From NCBI GenBank assembly GCA_964632945.1, contig CAZWCX010000185.1:1-11343 (forward strand): a DNA stretch of 11,343 bases, in the 5' to 3' direction. This stretch comes from CAZWCX01 sp964632945 (GTDB lineage Bacteria; Planctomycetota; MHYJ01; WSZJ01; CAZWCX01). The position numbers were made by a program, and so were the translations under genes. A model generated the notes under the pieces. That model had not been told where the DNA came from and did no database searches. It saw only the letters and a list, made by a program, of their open reading frames with translations. Below are positions 7,587-11,343 of the stretch, piece after piece (position 1 is the first letter of the stretch; each line of letters opens with the position of its first letter).

Positions 7587-7593
7587 GGGAGGA
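7587..7593 (+). promoter_or_regulatory. Ribosome binding site of the kinase gene
   Basis: GGGAGGA, a strong Shine-Dalgarno match, sits 6 bases before the ATG at 7600 and fixes that start. Confidence 0.75.
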
Positions 7594-7599
7594 CCGCTC

Positions 7600-10500
7600 A
7601 TGCCCACCGAACGCCGGGACCTGCTCCTGGGCCGTCGCGCCGTGGAGCGCGGCTGGATCGACGAGGCCGCGCTGGTGGCGGCGATCGCGCGGCAGGAACG
7701 CGACGCCTGCGCCGGCGTCACCGCGCGCCCGGTCGGCGCGCTGCTGGTCGAGGCCGGCGCCTTGACGCCCGACCAGGTGGCCGAACTGATCGACGAGCAG
7801 GCGCGCGCGCTGGTCCTCGAGGAGGACGCCCTCCTCGGCGCGATCCTGGTGCGCAACAGCCTGGCGCCGGCCGACGCGGTGGAGCGGGCGCTGGCGGAGC
7901 AGCGGGAAGGTCGGGACCCGCGCCGGCTGGGGGAGATCCTGGTCGCCGGGCGGGCGATCGACGAGCAGGGCCTGCGGGCCGCGCTGGCGGCGCAGGGGCG
8001 GCTGGCGGGGCGACAGGGCACGCAGCCGGGCCCGGGCGGGGGCGCAACGCGGCGCGGCGGCGACGAGACGCACATCCCCGTGGTGATCGGCCCCCCCGGG
8101 GAAGCGGCGGTCGCGCCGACCGCCGCGGGCGGCCCCCGGACGTTCGGCCGCTACGAACTTCGTGCCGAACTCGGCCGCGGCGGGATGGGCAAGGTCTACC
8201 GCGCCTGGGACCCCGGTCTCGAGCGCGAGGTCGCCCTCAAGGTCCTGCTGCTCGGCGACCGCGCGGACGACGACGCGGTGGACCGCTTCCAGCGCGAGGC
8301 GCGCGCCGCGGCCGGGCTGGCGCATCCGGGGATCGTCCCGGTGTACGACGTCGGTGCGGTCGGCGACAAGCCCTACTACACGATGGAGCTGGTCACGGGG
8401 AAGGAACTGACCGAGCTGGTGCGCGACGGCATGCTGGCGCCGCGCGAGGCGGTGGAGCTCGTGCGCCAGGTGGCCGAGGCGCTGCGCTTCGCCCACGCGC
8501 GCGGGATCCTGCACCGCGACATCAAGCCGCGCAACGTGTTCGTCCAGCGCGACGGCGGCAAGCCGCGAGGACGGCCCGGTGGGCCGTCCGGGAGCGGCGC
8601 GACAGAAGAGGCGGCGCTGACCGCGCGCGTGATCGACTTCGGCCTCGCCAAGTTCGCCGAGGACGAGGTGCGCATGGACGCCGGGTCCAAGGCCGGCGCG
8701 TCGCTGCGCACGCTGACGCAGACGGGACAGATGCTGGGGACGCCGATGTACATGAGCCCGGAGCAGTTCACGCGGGCGGGCGAAGTGGACGGGCGGGCGG
8801 ACGTCTACTCGCTGGGGGCGACGTTGTACGAGCTGTTCACCGGGGCGCCCCCGTTCGCGGACGCGGGGACGCTGCCGGAGCTGATCGCCCGGGTGCAGAA
8901 CCGGGATCCCGAGCCGCCGCGCGCGCGGGTGCCGGACCTGGACCTGGACGCGGAGACGATCTGCCTGAAGTGCCTGCAGAAGGAACCGAAGGACCGGTAC
9001 GCGGGCGCCGGCGACCTGGCGGACGACTGCGCGCGCTGGCTGGCGGGGGAGCCGATCGCGGCGCGGCCGGTGGGGTGGGTGGGGCGGCAGTGGCGCAAGG
9101 CGCGGCGCAATCGCGGGGTCGCGACGATGGTGGCCGGCCTGGCGCTGGTGCTGGCGGTTGCCGCGGCGTGGGGCGGCGCCGAGGGGATCCGGCGCTGGCG
9201 GCTGGCGGCGTGGGCGGCGGAAACCGAGGCGCGGCTGGCCGGCGGGCGGGTCGCGGAGCAGGCGGACGACGCGGCGGGGGCGGCGTCCCGATTCGCCGCC
9301 GCGCGGGACGCCGCGGCGCGCGCCGTGGCGCTGGCGCCGAACGACGTGAAGGTCAAGGCGCTCGCCGATCTCGCCCAGGCGGGGATCGAGGGCGCGGAGG
9401 CCGCCGCGCAATTGCGCGCGGGAGACTGGCCGAAGGCGGAGCAGGCCGCGCGGCGGGCGGTGGATCGGGCCCCGGACGTGGTGAGGTATCGCGATCTGCT
9501 GGGCAGGGCGCAGGCAGGCCAGAAGCGCGCCGAAGGGCTCGCGGCGCTGGCCGCCTGGCGCGACCGGCAGGCGCGCTCTGCGGCGCTCGAAGCGGCGGTC
9601 GAGAAGGCGCGCAAGGAAGAGGAGGCGGCCGCCCCCGACGCCCGCGCCGCCCTCAAGGAGCGCCGCTGGGCCGACACCGACGAGTTGCGCGGGCTCGCCC
9701 TCGAGCGCGAGAATGGCTGGTCCGCGGCGGTCTCGCGCTTCACCGAGGCCACCACCTTCTGGCGCGCGGACGAGGAATCCCGCCAGGCGCTGGCCGAACT
9801 CTACTGGCACCGCTTCCGCAAGGCCGAGGTCGAGCGCGACCGCACCGGCGAGGCGGCCTACGCCGGGCTCGTGCAGGTCGTGGGGGGCGCGAAGTACCGC
9901 GACCTCGTGCGCTGCGAACGCGACGTGCGCGTGCGCTTCGAACTGCCGCAAGCCTTTGCGGTGGAGACGCTGACCGCGTACCTCTCCGTCTACCGGAACA
10001 AGCAGGCCCCCCCGATCCTGGTCCCGGTCCCGTGCGACCGCGCGACCGGCGAGCCGTTCGACGCGGCCGATCTCCTGGCCAAGGACCTGGCCTTCGGCCG
10101 CCCGGTGCCGCTGGCCGTCGCCGCGGCGGCGCCGGCCGCCGGCGGCCGCGCGCCGGCGCTCCCGGCGGCGCGGCTCGCCGAGCTGGAGCGCGCGGCGGGC
10201 GAGCACGTGGCGGCGCAGCGCTACGCCGCCGCGCTGCCGCTCCTGGACCTGCTGGCCCGCGCGGCCCCCGCGAGCGCGGAGCCCGCCTACAACCTGGCCT
10301 GCGCGCTGGCTGTCGGGGCACGGGAAAAGGACCCCGGGGCGTGGCTGACCGCCGGCGCTGGCGCCGATGCCGTGCGCGCGCTGGGCGAGCGGACCGCGGC
10401 CGATCCGCAACTCGGCCGGGTCTGGGGCGCCGCCCTGGTGGCCGGGTCGGACCCGGCGGTCTGGCGCCTCCTGGCGCTGGCCGCGCTGGAGGAAGCCGTG

Positions 10501-11343
10501 CGCCGCGGCTGGGCGGACGCCGACCACACGACCGCCGACGCCGACCTGGCCGCGCTGCGCGACGACCCGGGCTTCGCCGCGCTCCTCGCGGTCCTGCGCG
10601 GCACTGCGCCGCGGCGTCACGTGCGCATCCTCGAAGTGGTGGCGGAGTCGCCGGCCGCGAAACTCGGCGTCCGCCCCGGCGACCTGCTGGCGGCGATCGG
10701 CGAGCCGGGGAAGCCCACCGCCCCGCTGGAAACCGTCGAACAGGCGAGCGCCGCGATCCGCGCCGCCCCCGCCGGCGCGCCGTACGAGGTGACGCTCCTG
10801 CGCGGCGGCGAACGCGTCACCGTCGCCGCCACCGGCGGCGCCCACCTCGGCGTCCGCATGGTCCAGGCCGACCTGCGCCCGGAAAGCCCGACCCGCTTCC
10901 CCTGGATCGGCGATCCCGGGTCCGCGGGCGTCCCGCCCGCCTCCGCCCCCGAGGTCGAGCGCGCCCGCTGGACCGACCTGCACGAGCTCCGGCAGCGGGA
11001 GCGCAACCGGATCGACCTGGCGGTGGTGCGCGACGCGCCCGGCGCGCGCCCCCACGCCGACCTCGCCCTGCGCCTGCCGCGCGGCTCGTACCTGCTTCAC
11101 ATCCCCGCCGGCCAGGGCGTGGTCCCGGTCCGCTACCCGTTCGAAGTCGCCCGCGACCTGGACTGGGACGAGCACTGCGCCCTGCCGGCCGCCGCCGACA
11201 TCCCCCCCGCGCTCCCCGCCGCCCCGCAACCGCCCCCCGAGGACCCCACGCCCCCCCCACCCCCCCCCCCCCCCCCCCCCGGCCGGGGGGAACCCCCCCC
11301 CCCCCCCCCCCCCCCCGCCCGCGGCCCCCCGCCCCCCCCCGCG
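7600..11343 (+). CDS. Membrane-anchored Ser/Thr protein kinase with PDZ domain, C-terminus missing
   Basis: The frame is open for 1248 codons to the edge with no stop. The N-terminal part (about 8-132) has four short helical repeats of the type LGEILV...ID...L..AL..Q, as found ahead of kinases in planctomycetes and in type II secretion ATPases. The kinase domain (about 183-486) has the glycine loop GRGGMGKV (192-199), ATP-binding K214, catalytic HRDIKPRN (D307), DFG (346-348), MSPEQ (E388) and DVYSLG (D401), so it should be active. A membrane helix lies at about 508-527. Then comes a long Ala-rich helical, partly TPR-like region (about 550-1000), a PDZ-like domain (about 1008-1080, with SPAAKLGVRPGDLL) and a segment PRGSYLLHIPAG that in related kinases precedes a SUMF1/FGE-sulfatase domain. 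The kinase presumably phosphorylates Ser/Thr on cytoplasmic partners in response to signals received across the membrane; substrates are unknown. Oddities are an insertion between HRD and DFG, and unreliable sequence after about 11208. Third positions are almost all G or C. Confidence 0.92.
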   Translation, partial: MPTERRDLLLGRRAVERGWIDEAALVAAIARQERDACAGVTARPVGALLVEAGALTPDQVAELIDEQARALVLEEDALLGAILVRNSLAPADAVERALAEQREGRDPRRLGEILVAGRAIDEQGLRAALAAQGRLAGRQGTQPGPGGGATRRGGDETHIPVVIGPPGEAAVAPTAAGGPRTFGRYELRAELGRGGMGKVYRAWDPGLEREVALKVLLLGDRADDDAVDRFQREARAAAGLAHPGIVPVYDVGAVGDKPYYTMELVTGKELTELVRDGMLAPREAVELVRQVAEALRFAHARGILHRDIKPRNVFVQRDGGKPRGRPGGPSGSGATEEAALTARVIDFGLAKFAEDEVRMDAGSKAGASLRTLTQTGQMLGTPMYMSPEQFTRAGEVDGRADVYSLGATLYELFTGAPPFADAGTLPELIARVQNRDPEPPRARVPDLDLDAETICLKCLQKEPKDRYAGAGDLADDCARWLAGEPIAARPVGWVGRQWRKARRNRGVATMVAGLALVLAVAAAWGGAEGIRRWRLAAWAAETEARLAGGRVAEQADDAAGAASRFAAARDAAARAVALAPNDVKVKALADLAQAGIEGAEAAAQLRAGDWPKAEQAARRAVDRAPDVVRYRDLLGRAQAGQKRAEGLAALAAWRDRQARSAALEAAVEKARKEEEAAAPDARAALKERRWADTDELRGLALERENGWSAAVSRFTEATTFWRADEESRQALAELYWHRFRKAEVERDRTGEAAYAGLVQVVGGAKYRDLVRCERDVRVRFELPQAFAVETLTAYLSVYRNKQAPPILVPVPCDRATGEPFDAADLLAKDLAFGRPVPLAVAAAAPAAGGRAPALPAARLAELERAAGEHVAAQRYAAALPLLDLLARAAPASAEPAYNLACALAVGAREKDPGAWLTAGAGADAVRALGERTAADPQLGRVWGAALVAGSDPAVWRLLALAALEEAVRRGWADADHTTADADLAALRDDPGFAALLAVLRGTAPRRHVRILEVVAESPAAKLGVRPGDLLAAIGEPGKPTAPLETVEQASAAIRAAPAGAPYEVTLLRGGERVTVAATGGAHLGVRMVQADLRPESPTRFPWIGDPGSAGVPPASAPEVERARWTDLHELRQRERNRIDLAVVRDAPGARPHADLALRLPRGSYLLHIPAGQGVVPVRYPFEVARDLDWDEHCALPAAADIPPALPAAPQPPPEDPTPPPPPPPPPPGRGEPPPPPPPPARGPPPPPA
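8569..8589. repeat. 9-bp perfect inverted repeat inside the kinase catalytic-loop insertion
   Basis: GGACGGCCC (8569-8577), spacer GGT, GGGCCGTCC (8581-8589). It lies in the extra Gly/Pro-rich segment between HRDIKPRN and DFG. Around it five codons end in A or T (CGA, GGA, GGT, ACA, GAA) after 35 upstream codons that all end in G or C. Confidence 0.75.
11208..11343. other. Degenerate poly-C contig end, probably artefactual
   Basis: C runs of 21 (11260-11280) and 24 (11293-11316) are broken by GGCCGGGGGGAA, and almost everything after about 11208 is C. The kinase frame stays open only because CCC is proline. Real homologous sequence seems to end near the codons for DIPP (about 11200). A no-signal poly-G read tail assembled on the reverse strand would give this pattern. 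Confidence 0.75.

Noticed and set aside
3294..11229. Very long minus-strand open frames (about 1360-1370 residues) opposite the second gene and the kinase
   Set aside because: Translations are Gly/Arg/Ala-rich without domains, while the plus strand carries intact TerB-like, zinc-ribbon and kinase motifs in strongly GC3-biased frames.
11221..11343. A genuine polyproline C-terminal tail on the kinase
   Set aside because: Uninterrupted C runs far exceed what codon choice would give, and the sequence deteriorates progressively toward the contig edge.
1..11343. CRISPR arrays, tRNA or rRNA genes
   Set aside because: No regularly spaced direct repeats with unique spacers, and no cloverleaf or conserved rRNA stretches were seen on either strand.

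Overview
The window is a GC-rich bacterial contig fragment, very probably from the Planctomycetota or a similar lineage. The best evidence is the large membrane-anchored Ser/Thr protein kinase with the WLAGEPI...ARP juxtamembrane signature and HRDIKPRN / DFG / MSPEQ motifs, and the cysteine-rich, multi-domain hypothetical membrane proteins beside it. Taxonomy is inferred from family style, not from a marker gene.

Layout. Bases 1-69 look like the end of an IS21-type insertion sequence running off the left edge. Bases 69-414 hold two decayed gene fragments on the minus strand: the tail of a metallophosphoesterase with an in-frame TAG, and the juxtamembrane piece of a Ser/Thr kinase. Bases 415-748 carry no recognisable gene and precede the first intact gene. 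Two plus-strand genes follow, 10 bp apart and presumably co-transcribed. Gene 1 (749-4417) encodes a 1222-residue membrane protein with an N-terminal zinc ribbon, a CxxC membrane module, two tandem prokaryotic RING-like treble-clef domains, about three further membrane segments and a C-terminal TPR-like tail. Gene 2 (4428-7451) encodes a 1007-residue protein with an N-terminal TerB-like domain, a proline-rich linker, one membrane helix, a long helical region, a small beta domain and four tandem zinc ribbons. A strong hairpin terminator (7456-7488) closes this pair. A possible promoter (7519-7548) then leads into gene 3, a Ser/Thr kinase (7600 to the right edge, no stop) with a PDZ domain. It probably continued into a formylglycine-generating-enzyme-like domain beyond the contig.

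The right end (about 11208-11343) degenerates into poly-C and is likely a sequencing or assembly artefact.

How the genes may work together. Genes 1 and 2 both put cysteine-rich metal-binding modules on a membrane scaffold and carry protein-interaction repeats. The pairing of RING-like and TerB-like domains recalls the Ter/stress-response networks described from comparative genomics, so a membrane-associated sensing or scaffolding pair is a reasonable but untested hypothesis. The kinase is a separate transcription unit and may or may not be linked. The most notable structural points are a sharp codon-composition seam inside gene 1 near base 2800 and a hairpin-containing, compositionally odd insertion in the kinase catalytic loop.
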